Positions 53,585 to 63,513 of a stretch of 64,000 bases of DNA are shown here, piece by piece. Source of the DNA: Haloplanus sp. (GTDB lineage Archaea; Halobacteriota; Halobacteria; Halobacteriales; Haloferacaceae); assembly GCF_028275055.1 (NCBI RefSeq), contig NZ_JAQCNJ010000039.1, positions 26,114 through 90,113 on the forward strand, in the 5' to 3' direction. The notes under the pieces were generated by a model. That model had not been told where the DNA came from, ran no database searches, and saw nothing but the letters and a program-made list of their open reading frames with translations. Within the stretch, counting starts at the first letter, position 1. Every line of letters begins with the position of its first letter. The translations under genes and the position numbers were made by a program.

Positions 53585-54505
53585 ATGGTCGAAAACGTCG
53601 CCGGCGTGGTCGCCGAACTCGAACCCGAGGACATCTATCTCCTCTCGGGTGTCGAGCAGGGGATGCGGTTCAGCGAGTGGGTCAACCGGGGGAAACTCCC
53701 CGACTACGCGGGGCTGACGGCCGAGGAGGTGGAGTACCGGCTGGACCGGTGTATGAAACGCGACCTGATCGAGCGTCGGACGATCCAGTACGAGGGGTAC
53801 CAACTCTCCTTCGAGGGGTACGACGTTCTCGCGCTCCACACCTTCGCCGAACGCGACACCGTCGAGGGGATGGGTTCGTCGCTCGGCGTGGGAAAGGAAA
53901 GCGACGTGTACGAGGTCCGGTCATATCGCCCGCTGGCACTGAAGTTCCACCGCGAAGGGTACACCAACTTCCGGGAGGTCAACCGCGAACGGGAGTACAC
54001 CGCCGACCACCACCACGTCTCGTGGCTCTACACCGCGCGCAAGGCCGCCGAGGCCGAACACGACGCCCTCGAGACACTCTATCCCGACGTATCGGTGCCA
54101 CAACCCATCGACCACAACCGTCACGCCGTTCTGATGACGAAGTTCGACGGCGTCGAACTCGCCCGGTCGAAACTCGACGACGACGGCGTTCTCCCGGTTG
54201 TCGACCTGACACTTCGGGAGGTGGCGGATGCGTACGATGCCGGACTGGTTCATGCCGACCTCAGCGAACACAACGTCGCCGTCTCGGAGTCGGGGGTCAC
54301 CATCTTCGACTGGCCCCAGTCGGTGCCGACGACCCACGAGAACGCCGCGGAACTGCTCGAACGCGATGTCGACAATCTGGTGGGCTTTTTTGCCCGCAAG
54401 TATCCCGCCGTCGTCCCCGAGGTGGACACGGCCGCCGTCGCCGACGCCATCGCAAACGGCGGGTTCGAGACGGTTCGAGCGTTCGCGACGAGTCGAAGTT
54501 CTTAA
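53585..54505 (+). CDS. rio2: RIO2-type serine/threonine protein kinase
   Basis: The 306-residue protein has the RIO2 winged-helix N-domain (about 1-90, LSGVEQGMRFSEWVN). The RIO kinase domain has SSLGVGKESDVYEV near 97-110 (nucleotide loop), lysine in LALKFHREG, catalytic HADLSEHN near 222-229 and metal-binding IFDWPQ near 238. RIO2 acts in maturation of the small ribosomal subunit. It precedes the ribosomal protein L15e gene, consistent with a ribosome-related neighbourhood. Confidence 0.93.
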   Translation: MVENVAGVVAELEPEDIYLLSGVEQGMRFSEWVNRGKLPDYAGLTAEEVEYRLDRCMKRDLIERRTIQYEGYQLSFEGYDVLALHTFAERDTVEGMGSSLGVGKESDVYEVRSYRPLALKFHREGYTNFREVNREREYTADHHHVSWLYTARKAAEAEHDALETLYPDVSVPQPIDHNRHAVLMTKFDGVELARSKLDDDGVLPVVDLTLREVADAYDAGLVHADLSEHNVAVSESGVTIFDWPQSVPTTHENAAELLERDVDNLVGFFARKYPAVVPEVDTAAVADAIANGGFETVRAFATSRSS

Positions 54506-54634
54506 CCCCCGGCGCGGAATACGACAGACAACTCGCTGGTCGACGGGCCCCAGCGGGCGCCCGACTCGTCGGGACGACATGTGACCCGCCGGCGTCGCCG
54601 GCGCGGTCGAATCGCAAGCGCCCGTGGACAACCC

Positions 54635-55225
54635 ATGGCACGAAGCTTCTACTCACACATTCGAGAGGCGTGGCAGGACCCCGACGATGGGGCCCTCGCC
54701 GAACTGCAGTGGCAACGCAAACAGGAGTGGCGCGATCAGGGCGCTATCGAACGTATCGAACGCCCCACCCGCCTCGACAAGGCCCGAAACCTCGGTTACA
54801 AAGCCAAGCAAGGCATCGTCGTGGCTCGCACGTCCGTTCGCAAGGGCGGGGCGCGAAAGCGACGGTTCAAGGCCGGCCGCCGCTCGAAACGACAGGGCGT
54901 CAACCGGATCGGCCGTCGCAAGAGCATCCAGCGCATCGCCGAGGAACGGACCGCACGGAAATACCCCAACCTCCGCGTGCTCAACTCATACTGGGTCGGT
55001 GAAGACGGCTCCCAGAAGTGGCATGAGGTGGTCCTCGTCGACCCTCACCACCCGGCGATTCAGGCCGACGACGACCTGAACTGGATCTGTGACGACTCAC
55101 ACAACGGCCGGGCGTTCCGCGGGCAGACGAGCGCCGGCCAGAAGGGCCGTGGTCAGCGCAAGCGCGGCAAAGGGACGGAACACACCCGACCCAGCATCGG
55201 CGGCGACCGGCGTCGCGGCAAGTAA
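54635..55225 (+). CDS. rpl15e: Ribosomal protein L15e
   Basis: From ATG 54635 the 196-residue basic protein begins [19 protein letters not shown] and contains [23 protein letters not shown] and [13 protein letters not shown], characteristic of eukaryotic/archaeal L15e. An in-frame upstream start would add an arginine-rich leader and is rejected. It is the only ribosomal protein gene in the window. Confidence 0.97.
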   Translation: MARSFYSHIREAWQDPDDGALAELQWQRKQEWRDQGAIERIERPTRLDKARNLGYKAKQGIVVARTSVRKGGARKRRFKAGRRSKRQGVNRIGRRKSIQRIAEERTARKYPNLRVLNSYWVGEDGSQKWHEVVLVDPHHPAIQADDDLNWICDDSHNGRAFRGQTSAGQKGRGQRKRGKGTEHTRPSIGGDRRRGK

Positions 55226-55538
55226 CGGTTCTTCTCGCCTTTCGTTCGCGCCGACCGATGCTCGCCCGGTCGGTCGCGCATCGATACACTGTATATCACG
55301 ATACGGAACGCGGGTCGTCGACACCAGCCCTCCGATACGCGGTGACCGCGACGACGACACACCACACCGCCGTGTGCCGAATCCGTGACACGTCCGCCCG
55401 CACCGGACGGACCGCTGCACGGTGTTCACTTTCCGTTCCACACGAAACCACCAACAAACCCTTTGTGATCGGAGCGGTGACACGCTCTCATGCTACATAC
55501 GACCATCGAGACCGGACGGAGCGTGGGGGACGCGTACC
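55226..55538 (+). other. Intergenic region before aor
   Basis: No coding frame with halophilic composition was found here. AT-rich elements include ATACACTGTATATCACGATAC near 55282-55302, possibly an imperfect palindrome, and CAAACCCTTT at about 55456. They could be promoter or regulatory sites for aor, but none can be assigned with confidence. Confidence 0.3.
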
Positions 55539-57395
55539 GTGTCTGACCTTCCACCGGTGTACGGCGGGCGGATCCTCCACGTCCACCTCGACGAGGGCGA
55601 AAGCGACATCCAGACGATCGATCCCGCGGACGCCCGGCGGTTTCTCGGCGGTAACGGCTTCGCGGCGAAGGCGGTTCACGAACACGTGCCCGTCGACGCC
55701 GATCCGTTCGACCCCGAGAACGTTCTCGCCTTTACCGTCGGCCCGATGAACGGTACCCCCTTCCAGTCGACGAGCCGTGGCGTCGTCGGCTTTATCAACC
55801 CGCAGACGAACAGTTTTTTCGACAGCACGTTCGGCGGCACGTTCCCCCGCGCCCAGAAGACGACGGGATTCGAGGCGGTTGTTCTCCACGGGTCGGCCGA
55901 CGACCTCTCGTACGTCCACGTCGACGAGAACGGCGCCGAGGTGGTCCCCGCGGTCGACCTCGCCGGGTTGGACACATACGAGACGTGCGCGACGGTTCGG
56001 TCTCGGGTGGCCGAAGGCGACGACGACGAGAACGTCCACGCCATCGCCGCCGGACCGGCCGGCGAGAACCTGGTTCGCTTTGCCTGCCTCCTCCACGATT
56101 CCGAGATGCGCGAGGGCGTCGCCGGCCGCGGCGGCGCGGGCGCGGTGTTAGGGTCGAAAAACGTCAAGGCGGTTGCAGTAGAGGAGGGTGAGTTTCGGCC
56201 CGACCCCGCTGACGCCGACCTCCGGAGTCTTGCTGGCGGACGGATGGGGCCGTTGATGGCCGAGACGGAGATGCTTCAAGAGTACGGCACGAGCGGGCTG
56301 GTCAACCCGATCAACGAAATGGGGAAACTCGGCCGGCGGAACAACCGGGCCGAGCAGGCTCCCAACGCGGACGCCGAAACCATCAGCGGCGAACGCCTGC
56401 GGGAGGCGTACGTCACCGAGGACACGACGTGTGCGAACTGCGCGGTGGCGTGTGGCAAACACGTCACCGTCGAAGGTGACGGGGTCACCGACGCGAAGAT
56501 TCCGGAGTTCGAGAGTCTCTTCGCCACTGCGACGATGACCGACGTCTTTGACGTCGAGCGGGTGATCAAGGCAAACGACCGCTGTGATCGCCTCGGCATG
56601 GACACCATCTCGTGGGGTGTCACCGTCGCCTTCGCCCGCGAGTGTTACGACGAGGGGCTCCTGTCCGACGACGACTCCCCCCACCTCGCCTTCGGCGACG
56701 CCGACGGACTGGTCGAACTCGCCCGACAGACGGCCCACCGCGAAGGGTTCGGTGACCGCCTCGCGGCGGGGTCGTTCCGACTGGCGGCCGAGTTGGACGA
56801 CGAGGCCGACCGGTACCTCCACGGGGTCAAGGGACTAGAGTTTGCGGCCCACTCGCCCTGCGGACTGAAAGGGATGAGCATCGGTTACGCCACCGCGACC
56901 CGCGGTGGTTCCCACCACGACACCCGCCCGACGCTCCAGTACGACGGCGAACACGACGAGACGACCGAGGGGACGCCGGAGTTTGCCGCCCGGACCCAAC
57001 ATTTCACCGCGCTGGGCGACTCGCTCACGCAGTGTCGGTTCGTCAGTGAGGCCGGGTGGGGAAAGCGCGTCACCGGCCGCTACCGCGACGCGATCAACGC
57101 CGCGACGGGGTGGGACCTCTCGACCGACGAGGTCGAACGGATCGGCGAACGGATCTACAACCTCGAACGCCTCATCAACGTCGAACGCGGGGTCGCGCGC
57201 CGCGAGACCGACACGCTTTCTCACCGCGTCATGCACGACCCCATCCCCGACGGCCCGGCCGAGGGGATGTACTGCCCGCCCGAGGAACTCGACGCGATGC
57301 TCGACGAGTACTACGCCTTTCGCGGGTGGGACGACGACGGCGTCCCAACGACGGAGCGTCTCGACGCCCTCGACATGGCGGAACTCGCAGACTGA
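55539..57395 (+). CDS. aor: Aldehyde ferredoxin oxidoreductase (tungsten enzyme)
   Basis: The likely start is GTG 55539 (VSDLPPVYGGRILHVHL), giving 618 residues, the normal AOR length. The N-terminal domain has GGNGFAAKAVHEH and FAFTVGP-like residues of the pterin site (FTVGPMNGTP). The [4Fe-4S] ligands are in CANCAVACG, with the fourth Cys in LTQCRFV. HSPCGLKGMSIGYATATRGG is also typical. It oxidises aldehydes to acids and reduces ferredoxin, needing a tungsten or molybdenum bis-pterin cofactor. No maturation or ferredoxin gene is adjacent. Confidence 0.9.
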   Translation: MSDLPPVYGGRILHVHLDEGESDIQTIDPADARRFLGGNGFAAKAVHEHVPVDADPFDPENVLAFTVGPMNGTPFQSTSRGVVGFINPQTNSFFDSTFGGTFPRAQKTTGFEAVVLHGSADDLSYVHVDENGAEVVPAVDLAGLDTYETCATVRSRVAEGDDDENVHAIAAGPAGENLVRFACLLHDSEMREGVAGRGGAGAVLGSKNVKAVAVEEGEFRPDPADADLRSLAGGRMGPLMAETEMLQEYGTSGLVNPINEMGKLGRRNNRAEQAPNADAETISGERLREAYVTEDTTCANCAVACGKHVTVEGDGVTDAKIPEFESLFATATMTDVFDVERVIKANDRCDRLGMDTISWGVTVAFARECYDEGLLSDDDSPHLAFGDADGLVELARQTAHREGFGDRLAAGSFRLAAELDDEADRYLHGVKGLEFAAHSPCGLKGMSIGYATATRGGSHHDTRPTLQYDGEHDETTEGTPEFAARTQHFTALGDSLTQCRFVSEAGWGKRVTGRYRDAINAATGWDLSTDEVERIGERIYNLERLINVERGVARRETDTLSHRVMHDPIPDGPAEGMYCPPEELDAMLDEYYAFRGWDDDGVPTTERLDALDMAELAD

Positions 57396-57503
57396 CCCGG
57401 TACGGTCGCAGAGGCTTGCACGCCTCGGTACGGAACCCGACACAACGTGTGCCGGAGCCGCCACCGACCGCTCATCCTCATTAAAAGCTTTGCGCCGCCT
57501 GCA

Positions 57504-60500
57504 TTATCGACGTTTCAGTGCGAACGTCGCGACCAACGCGGCCAGTGCCACGACGATCCCGAAGCCCGGAGCCTCTCCTCCGGTCGCCGGCGGCGTTTCT
57601 CGGACCGGTTCGGTTGTGGTCGCCGTTGTCGTTACCGTGCCAGTCCCGTCGGTCGGCACAGACGTCGGCGACTCCCGATCGGGTGGGGTCGGTGTGGGCG
57701 TCGGCGTCGTGGCCGTGGGTGAGGTCGTGGGCCGGTCTGCGACGATCACAAACGTCGAGAACGCGGGCGTCTCGGCGGTGAAACCCACACGCTCGTCGCC
57801 ACCGTCCACAACGGTCGTGGCTAGGGTATCGAGACGGCCGGTGGTCGCATCGTACCGCACGATCTGGATGGCCTCCGGGTCGGCGACGGCCGCCGCGTTG
57901 AGTGTCACGTGGACCCGTCCGGGGTCGTCTGCGACGTCCGCCGCCGGATCGATAATCACCCCCGAGAGAACGCGGCCGTCCGGACTCGGGGTGCCGGCCG
58001 GGAGGCCATCAACCGGCCGAATCCGGACGGTGCCGGTCACCGGTGTCTCGAACTCGGCGGTCACAGTGCGAATCTCACCCTCATAGAGCCGTTCGGTCAC
58101 CGACGACTCTGCGACCACTATCGACCCGTCCGTACTTCGGCCCCCACTCGTCTCGCCCGTCTCGCTCCCCGCCGCCGAGGCGTCGGTTTCGACGATCGTG
58201 AACAAGGAAAAGCCCGGTGTCTGTGCCTCGAGTGTGATGTCCGTGCCGGCTGACTCAACGACGGTCGTCGTGAGTGTCTCGTGCCCCGTGCCGTTGTACC
58301 GCGTGACGACGAGTCCGGCGGGGTCGCCGACACTCGCCTTGTCGATGGTGAACCGAATCGACGCGCCCGTATCGGCGAGCGACGACCCCGGATCGATTTC
58401 GATCGCCGAGACCACGGTGTCGTCGCCGTCCACGACGCCGACATCACCCCGCAACGCCGGAAGGCCCTGTTCCCCCGTATCGGGCAGGTCGGGCACCGTC
58501 GAAACGGTCACCGTGCCACCGGCGGTGGTGTCGAGGTCGATCGATGCCGCGGACACCGCTGTCGATCCGGTCGAGACGGTCGTCGTGCCCTCATCGAACG
58601 TCGATACGGCCACTTTTCTGTTCCGAGATGTCGGTAGCTTGCCGTCCGGGTCGGCGTTACCGTCTATCTCGGTGACGGTGGCCTCGTACGCCTTCACAGA
58701 TCCTGACGCAACGTCGGCCTCAACCGACGCGGTGTAAGTGACCGTTCCGTCGGCGTTCGCCGTCTCGGTGAACTCACCGACCGTCACGTCGCTTCCGGTG
58801 CCGGTCGTCGCGTTGCCAAGCGCCACGGACAGCGTGGACCCGGAGACGTCGCCGGTCGTCGTGACGCTCAGGTTCAGCGACCGTCCGCTCGGATTGTCGA
58901 GCGAGACGCTCGTGACCGTCGCCGGCGCCGTCGTCGCGAGGTCGTTGGTCGACAGCAACGTCTGCAACCGCGTATTCACCGGCGCAACGTCCGCCGGATC
59001 GATATCGGCACGGTCGCGAGTGGCGTCGATTCGCGCGTCGGGCGGCGTCGACGCGGAGAGACTGTTCCCCGAGACGGCCCCGATGCGGTCGAGATCGAGG
59101 GCGACCTGCGACGCCGCGAGGTCGTTGTCGCGGACGGTCAGCCCGTCGGCGTCCGCAAAGTCGAACCCGGGCTGGTCGGCGTTGTACCGTGACACCGGCG
59201 TGTTGATCGTGTTGTTGGCGATCACGTTGTCGTCGCCGAGGGCCTCGTACCCGCCGACGAACACGCCAGCCGGCGATCCGGCGGTAACCCGCTTGACCGT
59301 GTTGTTCCGAACGACGAAGTTCCGCGGGCCGATGCGCTCGCCGGTACCGTCGTCGTCGATATCGTACTTGTTGCTGCTGTACGAGCCGCCGTTCTCGGTG
59401 AACGTAACGCCGAGAGCGTTCCCGGCACTTCCATCGTCTGCCGCACTGATCCCGGAGACGCTGTTGCCCTCGACGAGCACGTCCTCGAACTCGCCGCTGA
59501 CGGAGATGCCCTTCGTCCGGCTATCGTCGCCACCGTCGATATTCGAGATGCTGTTGTTGCCGATGTCGGTGTCGGTAGCCGGCGGGCTGGATCCGTCGGT
59601 CACATCAGCCCCGCTGCTGTCCTTGCCGAACCCCGCATCGCCGGTGAAGCTTTTGAGCGTGATTCCGACCGCGTTGGTGTACCCGCTCGATTGGACGTTC
59701 GAGATACTGTTGTTCCTGATCTCGATTCCGGGGTTGCCCGCGGTGCCGTAGTCGCCACGGATACCGATCCCTGCGGGACCGCCCGTGAGCGACCCACCGG
59801 TGGACTGCGACGAGACGTTCCGTACGACGTTGTCCCGGATTACGAGTCCACCGATTCCGTCGGAGTTCGAGTTGGTCGATCCCGTCCCGGCGAAGATGCC
59901 GAGCTTCCCGCTCGGATTCCGCACGGTGAAGCCTTCGACCGTGATATTTCGAACGGGACCGCTCCCGTCGTTGACGTGAATCGCGGCGTGGGGCTTGCTC
60001 CCGGTGTTCACGCCGTCGCCGACGACAGTCGGACCGTTCACCCCCGTGAGCGTGACGTTCGACGTCTCGACCGTGACCGACTCCGTGTACGTCCCGTTTC
60101 GCACACGTACCGTGTCGCCGCTCGTCGCCGCATCGACCGCTGCCTGAACCGTGTCGAACTCGCCGCCGAGTCCGGCGTCAACCACCAGCCGGCCGTCGAC
60201 CCCTGCGGGTGCGGTCGTCGAGATGCTGTTGGTTTCGGTCACGTTCACCAGTCCCGCCGCGAGCGTCGACTCGCCGTTGAGGCTCCCGCCGCCGCCGAGG
60301 TTGTCCGTTCCGGTCGTGTCGGCGAACACCACGTGATCGAAGACGGTCCCCGAGACGTCGTTTTGCGTGATGGTGACCGCACCGAACTCCCGATCGTTCT
60401 CGTTCAGCGCGATGCCCTGTCCGAACCCGCTGATTGTGTTGTTGCGGATCGTTACTTTCGGAGACCCGCCTTTGGTGACGACGTATACGCCGAACCCGAC

Positions 60501-61481
60501 CTCCTCGTCGATCGTAGTTCCCAGCGCGGATACCGGGTTAGTCGGCGTTTTCCGTGGGCCGTTGAGCGTGTTGTTGGCGACGGTGGCCTGCGCTCCGGAG
60601 AGTAGGATGGCCTGCGGGTAGCCTCCCCCGTCCGGGGCGGCCGACTGATTGAACGTGTTGTTTGTCACCCTGACACCGGTCGACACCTCTGCTCTGATTC
60701 CGTAGTTCGAACTGCCGGAGATGTTGACCGTGTTGTTCCTGAACGTCACGTTGTCAGAACCGCCAAGATAGATTACCTGACCGTTGAGGTCGAACGTGAG
60801 GTCGCTGACGGTGCTGTTCGGTCCGACTTCGACCCGAGTGCTACCGGCGACCACCGTCGGGGAGACTCCTGATGCGGCGGTGACGGTCAGATTATCGACC
60901 GAACTTCCAGAGAATGCGCTGTAATCCGCGGCGCTTTGTTGAACGACCACTGTGTCGCCGCTCGTCGCATTGTCCACCGCTGCCTGAATCGTGCCGTACT
61001 CGCCCTCGCCGGAGTCGGCGTCGACGACCAATCGACCGTCTGAGGCGACATCGAGGCTCGTCGTCGCGCTGGCGTCCGCCGCCACCGTGTCGCCGACGGC
61101 GAGCGCCGCGCTCCGCTGGACGGCGACGATATCGACGCTGCCGTCCTCGACGCCGGTCGGCACCGACAGGCCGGCGAACGACGCCGAGACGGACGACCCG
61201 GTCCCCAGTTCGCTCGCCGAGACGGTTAGTGTCGGTCCCCCGTCGTCGACCGTTCCGTTCCGATCGAGGTCGAGAAACAACTGGACGTCGGTATCACCCG
61301 TTTCAGCGCTGATCCGCCCATCGGCCGCACCACCCTCGACGGGTGTCCCGTCGTCGGTCGCCCCCGCCGTCAGATCGATCCCGGTCGTCGTCGCGACTGC
61401 GCTCCAACCACCCGCGGCTACGACCCCCACGAGCAGTATACACGCAGTACACAGAACATACCATTTCGTTCCGTCACCCAT
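57504..61481 (-). CDS. Large beta-helix surface protein with PGF-CTERM anchor
   Basis: This 1325-residue secreted protein has a signal peptide (WYVLCTACILLVGVVAAGG). Two parallel beta-helix modules each open with DGRLVVDA, then QAAVD and ATSGDTV (residues about 147 and 430). They are full of Asn-rich turns such as VTFRNNTVNISG and GIEIRNNSIS, as in NosD/pectate-lyase-like carbohydrate-binding proteins. C-terminal beta domains (about 870-1230) include two similar PGF-pre-PGF-like units (TPGFSLFTIVE, TPAFSTFVIVAD). A Thr/Pro linker and APGFGIVVALAALVATFALKRR complete an archaeosortase (PGF-CTERM) signal. It probably binds or degrades polysaccharide on the cell surface. Confidence 0.85.
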   Translation of the reverse strand: MGDGTKWYVLCTACILLVGVVAAGGWSAVATTTGIDLTAGATDDGTPVEGGAADGRISAETGDTDVQLFLDLDRNGTVDDGGPTLTVSASELGTGSSVSASFAGLSVPTGVEDGSVDIVAVQRSAALAVGDTVAADASATTSLDVASDGRLVVDADSGEGEYGTIQAAVDNATSGDTVVVQQSAADYSAFSGSSVDNLTVTAASGVSPTVVAGSTRVEVGPNSTVSDLTFDLNGQVIYLGGSDNVTFRNNTVNISGSSNYGIRAEVSTGVRVTNNTFNQSAAPDGGGYPQAILLSGAQATVANNTLNGPRKTPTNPVSALGTTIDEEVGFGVYVVTKGGSPKVTIRNNTISGFGQGIALNENDREFGAVTITQNDVSGTVFDHVVFADTTGTDNLGGGGSLNGESTLAAGLVNVTETNSISTTAPAGVDGRLVVDAGLGGEFDTVQAAVDAATSGDTVRVRNGTYTESVTVETSNVTLTGVNGPTVVGDGVNTGSKPHAAIHVNDGSGPVRNITVEGFTVRNPSGKLGIFAGTGSTNSNSDGIGGLVIRDNVVRNVSSQSTGGSLTGGPAGIGIRGDYGTAGNPGIEIRNNSISNVQSSGYTNAVGITLKSFTGDAGFGKDSSGADVTDGSSPPATDTDIGNNSISNIDGGDDSRTKGISVSGEFEDVLVEGNSVSGISAADDGSAGNALGVTFTENGGSYSSNKYDIDDDGTGERIGPRNFVVRNNTVKRVTAGSPAGVFVGGYEALGDDNVIANNTINTPVSRYNADQPGFDFADADGLTVRDNDLAASQVALDLDRIGAVSGNSLSASTPPDARIDATRDRADIDPADVAPVNTRLQTLLSTNDLATTAPATVTSVSLDNPSGRSLNLSVTTTGDVSGSTLSVALGNATTGTGSDVTVGEFTETANADGTVTYTASVEADVASGSVKAYEATVTEIDGNADPDGKLPTSRNRKVAVSTFDEGTTTVSTGSTAVSAASIDLDTTAGGTVTVSTVPDLPDTGEQGLPALRGDVGVVDGDDTVVSAIEIDPGSSLADTGASIRFTIDKASVGDPAGLVVTRYNGTGHETLTTTVVESAGTDITLEAQTPGFSLFTIVETDASAAGSETGETSGGRSTDGSIVVAESSVTERLYEGEIRTVTAEFETPVTGTVRIRPVDGLPAGTPSPDGRVLSGVIIDPAADVADDPGRVHVTLNAAAVADPEAIQIVRYDATTGRLDTLATTVVDGGDERVGFTAETPAFSTFVIVADRPTTSPTATTPTPTPTPPDRESPTSVPTDGTGTVTTTATTTEPVRETPPATGGEAPGFGIVVALAALVATFALKRR
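60111..60164 (-). repeat. Copy 2 of the direct repeat opening the beta-helix modules
   Basis: This segment and 60951-61004 are about 80 percent identical at DNA level and lie exactly 840 bases apart. Each encodes the QAAVDxATSGDTV start of a beta-helix module, consistent with an internal duplication in the surface protein gene. Confidence 0.6.
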
Positions 61482-61694
61482 TGGAAAAACACTGTAGCCG
61501 ACGATCCGATATGACCGAAGCTATGGGTTCTGCCGTGTGATATACCCACGATGTAGCAGCCACCGGTGTGTATCGTCACCCGTCGGTCCCACCGCTTTGC
61601 TCGTCCGCACACGGACTCCCCTGCGATGGAAACACGACCCGGTCGGCGTCGCCGCGGGCGTGTCATCACACGAACACGTGCGGTCGGTTTCGAC

Positions 61695-62090
61695 TCACAT
61701 CTCCGCCTCGGTGTAGCCGGCAACGACCCATGCGCCCACCGCGACGACGGCGGCAACGAGAACGAACACCCAGAACGTGGCCCACGCCCCGGCGGGAACG
61801 CTCCCGGCATAAACGCCGACGACGACACCCGCCACCGCCGCGGTGACGAACGGTGTCAGAAACGGGAGATCGGTCCACCTACCGCCGGCATTGTGGTATT
61901 CGACCGCGTACCCCCAGACGTTGCCGACGGTGAACTGGAAGACGACGAGGGCGAACAGGCCGGATGCGACGGCGCGAACCCCGGTCCCGCCGGTGATGCT
62001 CGCGGCGTTTAAAAGGTACGTGGTCGTACCGGCGACAAACACGACGATCATCAGGGCGTGCCACGGTCTGAGCCGATCGCGGAGGGCCAT
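61695..62090 (-). CDS. Small four-helix membrane protein, unknown function
   Basis: From ATG 62090 the 131-residue product MALRDRLRPWHALMIVVFV has four hydrophobic segments (about 10-30, 35-55, 70-92, 98-122) and a short loop GNVWGYAVEYHNAGGRW. No family is recognised. An upstream in-frame start would add a long arginine-rich extension and is not favoured. Confidence 0.65.
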   Translation of the reverse strand: MALRDRLRPWHALMIVVFVAGTTTYLLNAASITGGTGVRAVASGLFALVVFQFTVGNVWGYAVEYHNAGGRWTDLPFLTPFVTAAVAGVVVGVYAGSVPAGAWATFWVFVLVAAVVAVGAWVVAGYTEAEM

Positions 62091-62700
62091 GGGCGCGACT
62101 CGCCCGCGGGAGTAAAGAGGGCACCGCCGGCGCTCGATACGGGACACAGTGGCCTCGACGGGTGGTGTTCGTCCGGCGACGCCCGCCCCCGCAGTGTGGG
62201 CGCGTATGACGGGTGAACGAGGACTCCAGAGCGGTCTCGTGCCGATCTCCATCGCTATCGCTCGTGTCCGACCGGTTCCAGTCCGGTGGTCCTCGCGGGA
62301 TCGCCCGCGCTACTCATCAAGCACGGACCGTGATCTGGGTTCCGATCGAGACGCTACTCGTCCGTGTCGCCGCAGTCGCCGAATTAACCCGCGCGAGACA
62401 TCTCGTTTTCTCGAACACAACGGCGATCGGTCCGCAGGCGGTCGACCGATACGACGACGTTCTTTTCGGGTTCCGGCGGGCCGGTGCGCTGTCCACCGCG
62501 ATGGAGGGTGCGTTCGGTTCTGCTGCGTAATGCCGACCGTCCATCGATCCGGGACGGTCAGGACGAGGCCGGCTTCGACCGGGCCGGTCACCCACTCCGG
62601 GGTCAAGAGGCCGCCGGTCGCGACCGTGGGATTCGGGTCACCGATGCGGAGGCCTCCTTAGACGACACGGATTTATTCGTGCCGCCCCCGAGATGGCGGT
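62091..62700 (+). other. Intergenic region before ubaA
   Basis: About 600 bases contain only short frames without acidic composition or a recognisable product. A TATA element GATTTATTCG near 62670-62679 lies about 27 bases before the ubaA ATG. Nothing else can be supported. Confidence 0.35.
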
Positions 62701-63513
62701 ATGAGTGGGCTCTCGCTCGACGCCACGCAACTGGATCGCTACTCCCGGCATATCATCATGGACGAGGTCGGGCCGGAGGGACAGAAACGACTGCTCGACT
62801 CGAGCGCACTCGTCGTCGGCGCCGGTGGGTTGGGAGCGCCCGTGATCCAGTATCTCGCGGCTGCTGGCGTCGGCCGTATCGGTGTTGTCGACGACGATGT
62901 CGTCGAGCGGTCGAACCTGCAACGGCAGGTGATCCACGGCGACGCGGACGTGGGACGACCCAAAGTCGAGAGCGCGCGCGACTTTGTCGCGACACTCAAC
63001 CCTGACGTCGACGTCGAAACCTACGAGACCCGCCTCGACCGGACGAACGCCGACATCGTCGAGGGCAACGACGTCGTCGTCGACGCCTCCGACAACTTTC
63101 CGACGCGTTATCTGGTCAACGACACCGCCCGTCTGGCTGGAATCCCCGTCTCACACGGCGCTATCTACAAGTTCGAGGGACAGGTCACGACGCTCCATCC
63201 GGACGGCCCCTGCTACCGTTGTCTGTTCCGTGAAGCTCCCGAACCGGGAACCGTCCCCGACTGTGCAACGACGGGCGTGCTCGGCGTGCTTCCCGGCACC
63301 GTCGGCTGTATCCAAGCGACCGAAGCCGTGAAAACCCTTCTCGACGCCGGTGACCCACTCGTCGGTCGGCTGCTCTTTTACGACGCGATGGATATGAGCT
63401 TCGAGACGGTGCCCTACGCCGAGGATCCGGACTGCCCGGTGTGTGGCGAGGACCCTATCGAAACCATCGACGATATCGAATACACCGACAGCTGTGCGGT
63501 GGGCGCGGACTAA
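62701..63513 (+). CDS. ubaA: SAMP-activating E1-like enzyme UbaA
   Basis: This 270-residue MoeB/ThiF/E1 family protein has the adenylation loop GAGGLGAPVIQYLAAAG near residues 40-56, RSNLQRQ with the catalytic arginines, and DNFPTRYLVND near 131-141. The zinc cysteines are CYRC (171, 174) and CPVC (245, 248). Cys188 in PDCATTGVLG corresponds to the catalytic cysteine numbered 188 in Haloferax volcanii UbaA. It activates small archaeal modifier proteins for protein conjugation and for sulfur transfer to molybdopterin and tRNA, the latter with NcsA (38711). Confidence 0.92.
   Translation: MSGLSLDATQLDRYSRHIIMDEVGPEGQKRLLDSSALVVGAGGLGAPVIQYLAAAGVGRIGVVDDDVVERSNLQRQVIHGDADVGRPKVESARDFVATLNPDVDVETYETRLDRTNADIVEGNDVVVDASDNFPTRYLVNDTARLAGIPVSHGAIYKFEGQVTTLHPDGPCYRCLFREAPEPGTVPDCATTGVLGVLPGTVGCIQATEAVKTLLDAGDPLVGRLLFYDAMDMSFETVPYAEDPDCPVCGEDPIETIDDIEYTDSCAVGAD

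Noticed and set aside
62317..62595. Minus-strand frame of 92 codons in the gap before ubaA
   Set aside because: Codon use and residue content are unlike haloarchaeal proteins and no start or motif is credible.
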